Shown piece after piece: positions 1-6,220 of a DNA stretch of 6,275 bases. The DNA comes from Hydrogenimonas sp. Lineage in GTDB: Bacteria; Campylobacterota; Campylobacteria; Campylobacterales; Hydrogenimonadaceae. The translations under genes and the position numbers were made by a program. The DNA is taken from assembly GCF_029933015.1 (NCBI RefSeq), contig NZ_JAOZOZ010000094.1, forward strand, positions 1 through 6,275, given 5' to 3'. Below the pieces are notes generated by a model, which was not told the origin of the DNA, did not search any database, and saw only the letters and a list, made by a program, of their open reading frames with translations. Position 1 is the first letter of the stretch, and every line of letters begins with the position of its first letter.

Positions 1-7
1 AATGACC

Positions 8-24
8 GCTGCGCGAAGCGCAGC
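8..24. repeat. Perfect 7-bp inverted repeat with GAA loop
   Basis: GCTGCGC at 8-14 and its exact reverse complement GCGCAGC at 18-24 are separated by GAA. As RNA this would be a compact GC-rich hairpin. It ends four bases before the -10 element at 29-34, so it fills the spacer and part of the -35 region of the likely operon promoter. It is not followed by a T-run, so it is a poor intrinsic terminator on the + strand as written. It could be an operator, or the remains of the end of an upstream gene outside the window. The role is inference; the symmetry is directly visible. Confidence 0.55.
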
Positions 25-25
25 A

Positions 26-34
26 TGCTATAAT
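26..34 (+). promoter_or_regulatory. Extended -10 promoter element for the operon
   Basis: TGCTATAAT is a perfect TATAAT hexamer (29-34) with an upstream TG one base away (26-27), the extended -10 form. No good TTGACA lies at 16-18 bp spacing because the inverted repeat at 8-24 occupies that place. Strong -10 elements with weak -35 boxes are typical of housekeeping promoters in Campylobacterota, which fits. Transcription would start near position 41, leaving a leader of about 27 bases before the ATG at 68. No transcript data are available here. Confidence 0.6.
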
Positions 35-54
35 TCCACTGAAAATTTCTGACA

Positions 55-62
55 AAAGGAGG
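55..62 (+). promoter_or_regulatory. Strong Shine-Dalgarno of the first gene
   Basis: AAAGGAGG at 55-62 is close to a full match to the anti-SD sequence and lies five bases before the ATG at 68. It fixes the start of the glutaredoxin-like gene and, through the ATGA overlap, may also feed ribosomes to glyQ. Confidence 0.75.
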
Positions 63-67
63 TTCAA

Positions 68-325
68 ATGGCCGAAAACAGACCCAAACGACAGAAACAG
101 GTGGTTCTTTTCACCTCGCCGGGGTGTGTCTGGTGTACCCGCGCCAAGACCTTCTTCAAGAAAAACGACATCAGATTCAAGACGATCGACATCAGTACCA
201 ACAAACAGGCTGCCAAAGACTGCGAACGCCACGGATGCCGCGGGGTGCCGGTGGTGCTGATCGGCAGCCAGTGGATCTGCGGATTCGACGAACCGAAAAT
301 CAAGAAAGCATTGGACCTTACATGA
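68..325 (+). CDS. Glutaredoxin-like thiol-disulfide protein, CVWC motif
   Basis: An 85-residue soluble protein of thioredoxin fold, the size of a classical small glutaredoxin or NrdH. Visible hallmarks are a first beta strand (VVLFTS, 12-17), the redox motif C20-V-W-C23, the cis-proline segment RGVPVVLIG with P61, and the C71-G-F-D74 turn that in glutaredoxins contacts glutathione or substrate. It probably reduces disulfides in the cytosol; no signal peptide or membrane segment is seen. The active site is CVWC rather than the common CPYC, and it carries three further cysteines (C52, C57, C71), many for so short a protein. The ATG at 68 has a strong Shine-Dalgarno at 55-62. Its stop overlaps the glyQ start (ATGA, 322-325), so the two are translationally coupled. 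The fold call is firm; the choice among glutaredoxin, NrdH-like or other reductase is not. Confidence 0.88.
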   Translation: MAENRPKRQKQVVLFTSPGCVWCTRAKTFFKKNDIRFKTIDISTNKQAAKDCERHGCRGVPVVLIGSQWICGFDEPKIKKALDLT

Positions 326-1230
326 TCACATTCACCGACCTTCTTCTGAAACTTCAGACTTTCTGGGCCCGTCAGGGATGCAACATCGTCCAGCCCTACG
401 ACATTCCCGCCGGTGCCGGGACGTTCCATCCGGCCACGCTGCTTCGCAGCCTCGACTCCAGGCCCTGGGCGGCGGCCTACGTGGCCCCTTCGCGCCGGCC
501 CACCGACGGCCGTTACGGCGAAAACCCCAACCGTCTGGGAGCCTACTACCAGTTTCAGGTGCTGATCAAGCCAAGCCCCGACGATATCCAGGACCTCTAC
601 CTCAAAAGTCTCGAATATCTGGGACTCGACCTCTCCAGACACGACATCCGCTTCGTCGAGGACAACTGGGAGTCGCCGACCCTGGGCGCCTGGGGACTGG
701 GCTGGGAAGTGTGGCTTGATGGCATGGAAGTGACGCAGTTTACCTACTTCCAGCAGGTCGGCGGCATCACCTGCGACCCGGTCGCCGCGGAAATTACCTA
801 CGGTACCGAGAGGCTGGCGATGTACCTGCAGGGGGTCGAGAGTGTCTTCGACATCGTCTGGAACGAGAAAGACGGCGAAGTGACCACCTACGCCGACGTC
901 CACAAGGAGAGCGAGTACGAATTCAGCCGATACAACTTCGAAGTGGCCGACGTGCAGATGCTTTTCCGCCATTTCGACGACGCGGCCGCCGAGTGCCGCC
1001 GCTGTCTGGATGCCGGCCTGCCGCTGCCGGCGTATGACCAGTGTATGATCGCCTCGCATCTTTTCAACACCCTCGACGCCAGAAAAGCGATCTCGGTGAC
1101 CGAACGTGCCAACTACATTCTGAAAATCCGCGATCTCGCCAAAGGGTGCGCCGAACTCTACAAGGCCCAGGAGAGCGAGCGGGAGGCCCGGGTGCGAGGA
1201 GAGCTCGTGACGGCTGCCGGTGAAGCGTGA
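322..1230 (+). CDS. glyQ: Glycyl-tRNA synthetase alpha subunit
   Basis: The catalytic alpha chain of the bacterial alpha2beta2 glycyl-tRNA synthetase (class II), which activates glycine with ATP and charges tRNA-Gly in the cytosol together with the beta chain GlyS. GlyS is not in this window, so it lies elsewhere. The protein is 302 residues, almost exactly the usual family length. Signature stretches are WARQGC (15-20), SRRPTDGRYGENPNR (57-71), FVEDNW followed by LGAWGLGWEVW (from 111), MEVTQFTYFQQVGG, and near the C-terminus the conserved LDARKAISVTER. The reading frame stays open upstream to 124, but the ATG at 322 is chosen because it matches the family N-terminus, and the upstream extension overlaps the glutaredoxin-like gene in another frame. 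It overlaps that gene's stop by four bases, and the next gene starts 15 bases after its own stop. Confidence 0.98.
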   Translation: MITFTDLLLKLQTFWARQGCNIVQPYDIPAGAGTFHPATLLRSLDSRPWAAAYVAPSRRPTDGRYGENPNRLGAYYQFQVLIKPSPDDIQDLYLKSLEYLGLDLSRHDIRFVEDNWESPTLGAWGLGWEVWLDGMEVTQFTYFQQVGGITCDPVAAEITYGTERLAMYLQGVESVFDIVWNEKDGEVTTYADVHKESEYEFSRYNFEVADVQMLFRHFDDAAAECRRCLDAGLPLPAYDQCMIASHLFNTLDARKAISVTERANYILKIRDLAKGCAELYKAQESEREARVRGELVTAAGEA

Positions 1231-1245
1231 TCGGAGAGGGAGATA

Positions 1246-1968
1246 ATGCGCGTCGGTGAGATTCTCGAGCTGCTGGATGGCATCAGCCCTTTCGAGCTGC
1301 AGGAGTCCTGGGACAACAGCGGCCTGCTGCTGGGGGAAGAGAGCCGTGAGGTATCCCGGATCGTACTGAGTGTCGACATCGACGAAAGGATGATCGACGA
1401 AGCGGAGGAGGGAACGCTCTTCGTGCTTCACCACCCCCTGATCTTTTCGGGACTCAAACGGCTTTTGTGGAACGAATATCCCGCCAATCTGCTTCGGAAG
1501 ATGATTCTCAAAAACCACTCTCTCGTGGCGATGCACACCAATTTCGACCAGACCCATCTCAACCGCTACGTTTTCGAAGAGGTTCTGGGGTTCGATGTCG
1601 CCTATTGCGAGGGATTCGTCTGCATGACGGAAGGAGATTGGGAAAGCGGTGCGCTTTTGAAGAGAATCAAGGAGAAACTGGGCCTGGAGAGGATGCGGAT
1701 CGTGGGAAACAGGGAACGCATCCGCAGCGTGGCGATGACGACGGGCGCGGGCGCGAGCCTGATGGACGATATCGACGCCGATCTCTTTCTGACCGGAGAC
1801 ATCAAGTTCCACGACGGGATGAAAGCCCTCTCGAAGGGGCTCATGATGGCCGATATCGGCCATTTCGAGAGTGAAAAGTTTTTCGCCGAGGCGCTGGCGC
1901 CCCATTTGAAAAATTTGCCGATTCCGGTTATAATTGCGCAATCAATCAACCCCTTCACCTACATCTGA
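1246..1968 (+). CDS. Nif3/YbgI family dinuclear-metal protein
   Basis: A 240-residue member of the Nif3-like family (often auto-named GTP cyclohydrolase 1 type 2), toroidal hexamers with a two-metal centre. The true substrate is not settled for the family. Metal ligands are recognisable: H62-H63 in LHHPLIF, H97 and D101 in HTNFD, and H206-x3-E210 in GHFESE, matching the positions known from E. coli YbgI. The N-terminal WDNSGLLLG (22-30) is also a family hallmark. It is the compact form, lacking the PII-like insert of longer homologues. The ATG at 1246 follows a purine-rich GGAGAGGGA (1233-1241), giving a clear start. Its 3' end contains a strong-looking promoter for the next gene (1906-1934), so the last codons do double duty. 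An orthologue (HP0959, from memory) sits beside glyQ in Helicobacter. Family assignment is confident; function is open. Confidence 0.93.
   Translation: MRVGEILELLDGISPFELQESWDNSGLLLGEESREVSRIVLSVDIDERMIDEAEEGTLFVLHHPLIFSGLKRLLWNEYPANLLRKMILKNHSLVAMHTNFDQTHLNRYVFEEVLGFDVAYCEGFVCMTEGDWESGALLKRIKEKLGLERMRIVGNRERIRSVAMTTGAGASLMDDIDADLFLTGDIKFHDGMKALSKGLMMADIGHFESEKFFAEALAPHLKNLPIPVIIAQSINPFTYI
1906..1934 (+). promoter_or_regulatory. Intragenic sigma-70-type promoter
   Basis: TTGAAA at 1906-1911 and TATAAT at 1929-1934 are separated by exactly 17 bases, a near-consensus housekeeping promoter. It lies inside the last codons of the Nif3-like gene. The start point would be near 1941, giving a leader of about 44 bases before the ATG at 1985. 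It would let the zinc-ribbon protein and everything downstream be transcribed apart from glyQ. The match is read directly; activity is inferred. Confidence 0.7.
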
Positions 1969-1984
1969 TAAGGAAACACAATCC

Positions 1985-2713
1985 ATGAACAAGCATCTTG
2001 AAGAGCTTATAGAACTGTCCAAAATCGACCAGGCTATCGACGCATTCGAGCCCAGAATCGCCGAAGCGCGCGCCAAACTGGCCGAAGTCGAAGAGCAGGA
2101 GAGTGCCGTCGAGCGGGAGATTCTCGAGCTCGAAGAGGATATCCGGGATGCCGAACTCAAAAAAGCGAAGAACGACCTGCATATCCAGGAGCTGACGGAG
2201 AAGCTGGAGGCGAACAAGAAGAAAAGTGCCGAAGCGAAGACCGAAAAGGAGATCAAGGCGCTCCAGCTCGAAGAGGAGATCGCCAGAGAGCAGCTCGACT
2301 TCGCCAACGAGGAGATCGGACGGCTCGAAAACCTGATCGAGACCCGCAAAGCCGAGATCGAAACCAAAAAAGCGGAGCTCGAAGCTCTCAAAGAGAAGAG
2401 CGCGATGCTCAAGGAAGAGGTCGAAAAGGAGCTCGCCGAGATCGAAGCGCAGAAGCAGGAGCTCTTCAGGCAGAAGCAGGAGCTGGTCTCCAAAATGAGC
2501 CAGAAAATCCTCGCTTTCTACGACAAGATCCGCCGATGGGCGAAAAACACCGCCGTCGTACCGGTCCGTAAGCAGGCCTGCATGGGCTGCTTCATGAAGA
2601 TCAACGACAAAACCTACGCCGAAGTGATCAAAGGGGAGGAGATCACGACCTGTCCCCACTGCGGACGGATCCTCTACCTCGAAACGCAGAAAGAAGAAGA
2701 GACCGCTGAATAA
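1985..2713 (+). CDS. Coiled-coil C4 zinc-ribbon protein, HP0958 (FlgZ)-like
   Basis: A 242-residue protein in two parts. Residues about 5-185 are a long charged coiled coil, rich in Glu, Lys, Ala and Leu and lacking helix breakers. The C-terminus is a zinc ribbon with C199-M-G-C202 and C223-P-H-C226. This architecture, length and gene neighbourhood match H. pylori HP0958 (254 residues, also called FlgZ), reported to stabilise RpoN and bind flagellin mRNA and to be needed for motility. Homologues also exist in non-flagellated bacteria, so the flagellar role here is inference; nucleic-acid or protein bridging is the safer statement. The ATG at 1985 is preferred over an in-frame TTG at 1934 because AAGGAA (1970-1975) lies nine bases upstream and the family starts at MNKHLEELIELSKID. 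The TTG also lies within the -10 box. It ends overlapping the probable waaA start. Confidence 0.9.
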   Translation: MNKHLEELIELSKIDQAIDAFEPRIAEARAKLAEVEEQESAVEREILELEEDIRDAELKKAKNDLHIQELTEKLEANKKKSAEAKTEKEIKALQLEEEIAREQLDFANEEIGRLENLIETRKAEIETKKAELEALKEKSAMLKEEVEKELAEIEAQKQELFRQKQELVSKMSQKILAFYDKIRRWAKNTAVVPVRKQACMGCFMKINDKTYAEVIKGEEITTCPHCGRILYLETQKEEETAE

Positions 2714-3878
2714 CACGTTTTTCACGCTCCTCTACACCGCCGCGGTGGGAGGGGCCTACCTCCTTTCGCTGCCGCTTCTCATCCTCTTTACATTCAAAAA
2801 AAAGTACCGTGAATCGATACCGGCCCGTTTCTTTCTTCGGCACAATCCGCCGCTGCCGGGGGGAAAGATATGGTTCCACGCCTGCAGTTTCGGCGAAACC
2901 CGGGCCCTGAAACCCCTGATCGAGGCTTTCTCACCCGATGCCGTGGCCCTGACCACGACGACCCAGACCGGATTTTCGGAGGCCAGAAAGCTCGCCGAAA
3001 CGGTGCGCTATCTGCCTTTCGAGCCGCTGCTGTGGTTCTGGATCGGGTCCCAGAAGGTTCTGGTCGTGATGGAGGCGGAGCTTTGGTATCTGCTCTTTTT
3101 TCTGGCCGGACGCCGCGGCGCGAAGACGATGCTGATCAACGCCAGGATTTCCGACAGATCCTACGAAAGCTACCGGCGTTTCGGCTGGCTCTACCGCAGG
3201 ATCTTTTCCATGATCGACGAAGTCTACGCCCAGAGCGAGACCGACAGGAAGAGGCTCGAAGAGCTCGGCGCGAAAAACGTGCAGGTGACGGGAAACATCA
3301 AACTCGCCCGGCTGCCGGAGGCGACGAAACGGTACGAAAAGCCCGAAGGGATCGTCGTCACGGCGGCCAGTACCCACGAGGGGGAGGAAGAGGGGATCGT
3401 CCGGGCTTTCGTCGCGTGGCGTGCGAACCGTCCCGATGCGAAACTGCTGGTGGTCCCGCGCCATCCGGAGCGTTTCGGCAAAGTGGCCGGGATGCTGGAA
3501 AGGATGGCGAAAGAGGAGGGTCTGACGTTTGCCAGATGGAGCGAAACGCACTCCCTGGATGCCGATATCGTTCTGATCGATGCGATGGGCGAGCTGATCA
3601 ACTTCTACGCCGTCAGCGACATCGTGGTCCTCGGCGGCGCTTTCGTGCCGGTGGGCGGACACAATCCCGCGGAGGTGCTGCCCTTCGGATGCCGGCTCAT
3701 CAGCGGGCCGGAAATCTTCAACCAGAAAGCGATGTTTTCCGCGGTGGAGGGTGCGATCTTTTCCGATCTTTCCGGATTGGAGAAGGCGCTGGAAAAGGCT
3801 GTGACGGCAGAACCGCTCTCTTTGAGAGAGCCGGTTTCGCTCGAGCCCATACTCGAAGGGATACGCGATGTGGTATGA
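2706..3878 (+). CDS. waaA: 3-deoxy-D-manno-octulosonic acid (Kdo) transferase
   Basis: WaaA/KdtA, a GT-B fold glycosyltransferase that adds Kdo from CMP-Kdo to lipid A precursor on the cytoplasmic face of the inner membrane, starting the LPS core. Seen: an N-terminal hydrophobic anchor (residues about 5-30), WFHACSFGE with the conserved catalytic-type Glu (E64, numbering from the CTG), VVMEAELW, LINARISDRS, the VTGNIKL hinge, and a C-terminal GGHNPAE (317-323). The start is unusual. The only standard start, GTG at 2745, has no Shine-Dalgarno and cuts the membrane anchor in half. The codons before it continue the anchor (FFTLLYTAAV) back to a CTG at 2706, which gives 390 residues, near the length I expect for the family. 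The CTG overlaps the previous stop by eight bases, suggesting reinitiation. Product is confident; the start is not. The stop overlaps the next gene by 11 bases. Confidence 0.93.
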   Translation: MNNTFFTLLYTAAVGGAYLLSLPLLILFTFKKKYRESIPARFFLRHNPPLPGGKIWFHACSFGETRALKPLIEAFSPDAVALTTTTQTGFSEARKLAETVRYLPFEPLLWFWIGSQKVLVVMEAELWYLLFFLAGRRGAKTMLINARISDRSYESYRRFGWLYRRIFSMIDEVYAQSETDRKRLEELGAKNVQVTGNIKLARLPEATKRYEKPEGIVVTAASTHEGEEEGIVRAFVAWRANRPDAKLLVVPRHPERFGKVAGMLERMAKEEGLTFARWSETHSLDADIVLIDAMGELINFYAVSDIVVLGGAFVPVGGHNPAEVLPFGCRLISGPEIFNQKAMFSAVEGAIFSDLSGLEKALEKAVTAEPLSLREPVSLEPILEGIRDVV

Positions 3879-4155
3879 CCAGACAGAAGGATACATCGAC
3901 CTCTATATCAATGCCCGGCCCGCCAGCGGCCGGAACGAAATCGTCGGAATTTTCGACGATACGCTGAAGATCAAGGTAAAGGCGCCGGCCGTGGAGGGAG
4001 CCGCCAACAGGGAGTTGGTGAGATTTCTTTCCAAGATGTTCAAAATACCCAAAAGCGAGATCCTTTTCGTATCGGGAGAGACATCCAAGCGCAAAAGGAT
4101 CCGTCTGCCCAAGAGTGAAAAACTGATGCGGTTCATCGAGGAGATGGAAGCGTGA
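3868..4155 (+). CDS. DUF167 (YggU) family protein
   Basis: A 95-residue protein of the DUF167/YggU family, small alpha/beta proteins of unknown function. The diagnostic core is KVKAPAVEGAANRELVRFL followed by KSEILFVSGETSKRKRIRL, almost invariant in form across the family; the N-terminal strand (YIDLYINARPASGRNEIVGI) also fits. The ATG at 3868 has GAAGGG (3855-3860) seven bases upstream. The gene begins inside the last codons of waaA and ends overlapping the GTG of the diguanylate cyclase (GTGA, 4152-4155), so it is embedded in a chain of coupled genes. Nothing in the sequence suggests a membrane segment or a catalytic site. The family assignment is solid and no biochemical role can be given. 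Confidence 0.92.
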   Translation: MWYDQTEGYIDLYINARPASGRNEIVGIFDDTLKIKVKAPAVEGAANRELVRFLSKMFKIPKSEILFVSGETSKRKRIRLPKSEKLMRFIEEMEA

Positions 4156-5411
4156 ACACCGTTTTGCTGATCGAGGACGATCTCTTCTACCGCCGACAGA
4201 TGGTACGCGCGCTGAAGGGGCGTTTTCCCGATATGGCTATTTCTACGGCCGAGACGGCCGAAGAGGCCGAGAGGATGCGTGCCGAGCGCTCCTTCGACCT
4301 GATCGTCGCGGATCTGACGCTTCCCGACAGCGATGGCGGGCATGTCGAAGCGCTCGTGGAGGCGGGCGAGCGGGTCATCGTCGTGACGAGCCACGGCGAC
4401 GACGCCTTCAAAAAAGAGATGAGTCGGCTCGATATCGTCGACTATATCATCAAGTCGAAAGAGAGCCGCTTCGAATATCTTCTGAAGCTGATCGGCAGGC
4501 TGATGAACAACCGGGACAAAACCGTTCTCGTCGCCGAGGACGCCGTGACGGTGCGCAATCTCTTCCGAAGGCTTCTGGGAGTGCAGAATCTCAACGTGCT
4601 CACCGCAGCCGACGGAAAAGAGGCGCTGGAGATTTTGGAAAGAGAGGATGTCGATCTCGTATTGAGCGACTACAACATGCCCGATGTCGACGGTCTGGAG
4701 CTGCTCAGGGAGATCCGAAAAAGCCGTTCGATGCTCGATCTTCCTTTCATCGCGATCTCTTCGGACAAAGAAGGGGAGACGGTGGCGACGTTTCTGAAAC
4801 GGGGAGCGAACGACTATCTGAAAAAACCTTTCGGCAAAGAGGAGCTGCTCTGCAGGATCAACAATACCCTCGATACCCTCGACATGCTCTCCAAGATCCG
4901 AAGGCACGCCGTCACCGACGCTCTGACCGGGCTTTACAACCGGCACTATTTCTACGAGATCGCACCGGAAATGCTGGCACATGCCGCGAATACCGAAAGA
5001 GAGCCGCTCTCTGTCGCGATCATCGATATCGACAGATTCAAGCGGATCAACGACCGGTATGGCCATCTCTTCGGCGACAGGGTGCTGCGGACGATCGCGA
5101 AGCTTCTGGCCAGAGGGTTGCGCCAATCCGATATACTGGTGCGATTCGGAGGGGAGGAGTTTCTGGTGATGATGCCGAACACCGATGAAAAGAGAGCCTT
5201 CGTGGCGATGGAAAAACTCAGAAGTCTCGTGGAGAACATGGCGATCCCGCTCAACCGCGGCGAACAGGTGCATGTGACCATCTCCGCGGGGATTTCGGAA
5301 GCCGGGAGCGAAGCGACGCTCGACGGCGTGATCAAAACGGCCGACGATGCGCTCTACCGAGCCAAAGCGTCGGGACGCAACCGCGTCGAAATGTATACCA
5401 ACAGGAAGTGA
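4152..5411 (+). CDS. REC-REC-GGDEF response regulator, diguanylate cyclase
   Basis: A 419-residue cytoplasmic response regulator expected to make cyclic di-GMP from two GTP. Receiver 1 (about 1-118) has the acidic pair D9-D10, phospho-acceptor D54, T79 and K101. Receiver 2 (about 123-235) has E129-D130, D173, S203/S204 and K225 in KKPF. The GGDEF domain (about 245-415) begins with TDALTGLYNR, has the metal Asp D292 in IDIDRFKRIND, and an intact GGEEF at 333-337. RQSD (324-327), five residues before it, is the canonical RxxD inhibitory site, so product feedback is expected. The layout is that of Caulobacter PleD, except that both receivers look phosphorylatable. The GTG start overlaps the DUF167 stop by four bases, with GAGGAG (4138-4143) eight bases upstream. 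No partner kinase is in the window, so it is an orphan regulator. Catalytic competence is inferred from motifs. Confidence 0.95.
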   Translation: MNTVLLIEDDLFYRRQMVRALKGRFPDMAISTAETAEEAERMRAERSFDLIVADLTLPDSDGGHVEALVEAGERVIVVTSHGDDAFKKEMSRLDIVDYIIKSKESRFEYLLKLIGRLMNNRDKTVLVAEDAVTVRNLFRRLLGVQNLNVLTAADGKEALEILEREDVDLVLSDYNMPDVDGLELLREIRKSRSMLDLPFIAISSDKEGETVATFLKRGANDYLKKPFGKEELLCRINNTLDTLDMLSKIRRHAVTDALTGLYNRHYFYEIAPEMLAHAANTEREPLSVAIIDIDRFKRINDRYGHLFGDRVLRTIAKLLARGLRQSDILVRFGGEEFLVMMPNTDEKRAFVAMEKLRSLVENMAIPLNRGEQVHVTISAGISEAGSEATLDGVIKTADDALYRAKASGRNRVEMYTNRK

Positions 5412-5413
5412 CA

Positions 5414-6160
5414 ATGGAAAAAGAGAAAGCGTACAAACTGCTGGCGGTCCAGATGGGACTGTCGAACTCCAAGGCCAAAGAGCTGATCGACAGAGGCGTC
5501 GTCTACGTGGGCAACAAGAAGGTGGCGATAGCCCGGGGGGAACTTCCGGTCGATACGAAATTTCGCGTATTGAAGCTCCACAGCGTCGATATTCTTTATG
5601 AAAACGACGAAGTGGCGGCGCTGAACAAGCCGGCCTTTCTGACCAGCGACGAGGCGGCCAGGGAGATACCGGGGGGCAGACTGCTCCACCGGCTCGACCG
5701 TGAAACCAGCGGGGTATTGCTGGTGGCCAAGACCAAGGCTTTCGAAAAGAAAGCCCTGGAAGCCTTCAAGGCCCGTGCCGTCTACAAAGTCTACACCTGC
5801 TGGGTCGAGGGAATCGTCAGCGAACCGATGACGATCGAAAAGCCCCTCAAGACGATCAAGCAGAACGGCCACGCCTACAGCAAGGTCGACCGCAAGGGCA
5901 AGGAGGCGATCACCCACATCGAACCGATCATGATTTCGGGCAAGCGCACCAAGCTGCGCGTCATCATCGAAACGGGCCGCACCCACCAGATCCGGGTCCA
6001 TCTAAAAAGCGTCGGCCATCCGATCATCGGCGACCGGCAGTACGGCGTCACCAGCGCCCAGACCAACCGGATGCTGCTGCATGCGCTGGAGATGAAGCTG
6101 CTGGGCTACGATTTCCGCGCACCCGAACCCAAAGGATTCGACGTTCTGGCGGGAGGGTGA
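5414..6160 (+). CDS. RluA-family pseudouridine synthase with S4 domain
   Basis: A 248-residue RNA pseudouridine synthase that isomerises uridine in rRNA or tRNA. An S4-type RNA-binding domain fills about residues 5-50 (KLLAVQMGLSNSKAKELID). The catalytic domain has the NKP segment, the active-site motif H92-R-L-D95-R-E-T-S-G with D95 as nucleophile, and GRTHQIRVHL (from 188) followed by GHPIIGDRQYG, all typical of RluA. The linker between NKP and HRLD is shorter than in E. coli RluC/RluD. The target site cannot be read from sequence, so no RluB/C/D symbol is given; H. pylori HP0956 is the likely syntenic counterpart (from memory). The ATG at 5414 is chosen over an in-frame GTG at 5408 because AGGAAG (5403-5408) then sits five bases upstream. 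It starts two bases after the cyclase stop and is the last gene before the terminator. Confidence 0.94.
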   Translation: MEKEKAYKLLAVQMGLSNSKAKELIDRGVVYVGNKKVAIARGELPVDTKFRVLKLHSVDILYENDEVAALNKPAFLTSDEAAREIPGGRLLHRLDRETSGVLLVAKTKAFEKKALEAFKARAVYKVYTCWVEGIVSEPMTIEKPLKTIKQNGHAYSKVDRKGKEAITHIEPIMISGKRTKLRVIIETGRTHQIRVHLKSVGHPIIGDRQYGVTSAQTNRMLLHALEMKLLGYDFRAPEPKGFDVLAGG

Positions 6161-6191
6161 TGGAAAAGTCATTGGACATTTCGCCACTCCC

Positions 6192-6220
6192 CATGACCAA
6201 TAACCAATATACCAGTGACC
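6192..6220. repeat. Degenerate 7-base tandem repeat, about four units
   Basis: Four consecutive units each ending in ACC can be read: CATGACC, AATAACC, AATATACC (one base longer) and AGTGACC. On the other strand this is a GGTYATT-like series. It lies between the RluA-family stop and the terminator, in non-coding sequence. The short, imperfect array resembles intergenic heptanucleotide repeats seen in various bacteria, but I cannot test whether it recurs in this genome. Confidence 0.5.

Noticed and set aside
124..321. An N-terminal extension of glyQ of 66 codons.
   Set aside because: It overlaps the glutaredoxin-like gene in another frame. The ATG at 322 gives the normal GlyQ length and N-terminus.
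64..1941. A 625-codon open frame on the minus strand opposite the first three genes.
   Set aside because: It is in codon register with glyQ and the Nif3-like gene, so it stays open simply because both avoid TTA, CTA and TCA codons, as expected at this GC content. Its translation shows no recognisable family, and the plus-strand genes are unmistakable.
1955..3896. Minus-strand open frames of 256 and 321 codons opposite the zinc-ribbon and waaA genes.
   Set aside because: Each is in codon register with its plus-strand gene. The Leu/Phe-rich composition opposite the zinc-ribbon gene mirrors Glu/Lys-rich coiled-coil codons, not a real membrane protein.
2870..3967. A 365-codon plus-strand frame overlapping waaA.
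   Set aside because: Composition is Arg/Gly/Asp-heavy with no family motif, while the alternative frame encodes clear WaaA motifs.
3903..5414. A 503-codon minus-strand open frame opposite the DUF167 and cyclase genes.
   Set aside because: It is in register with the cyclase codons and explained by the same rare-codon avoidance. The His/Arg/Phe-rich composition looks like a reverse-complement artefact.
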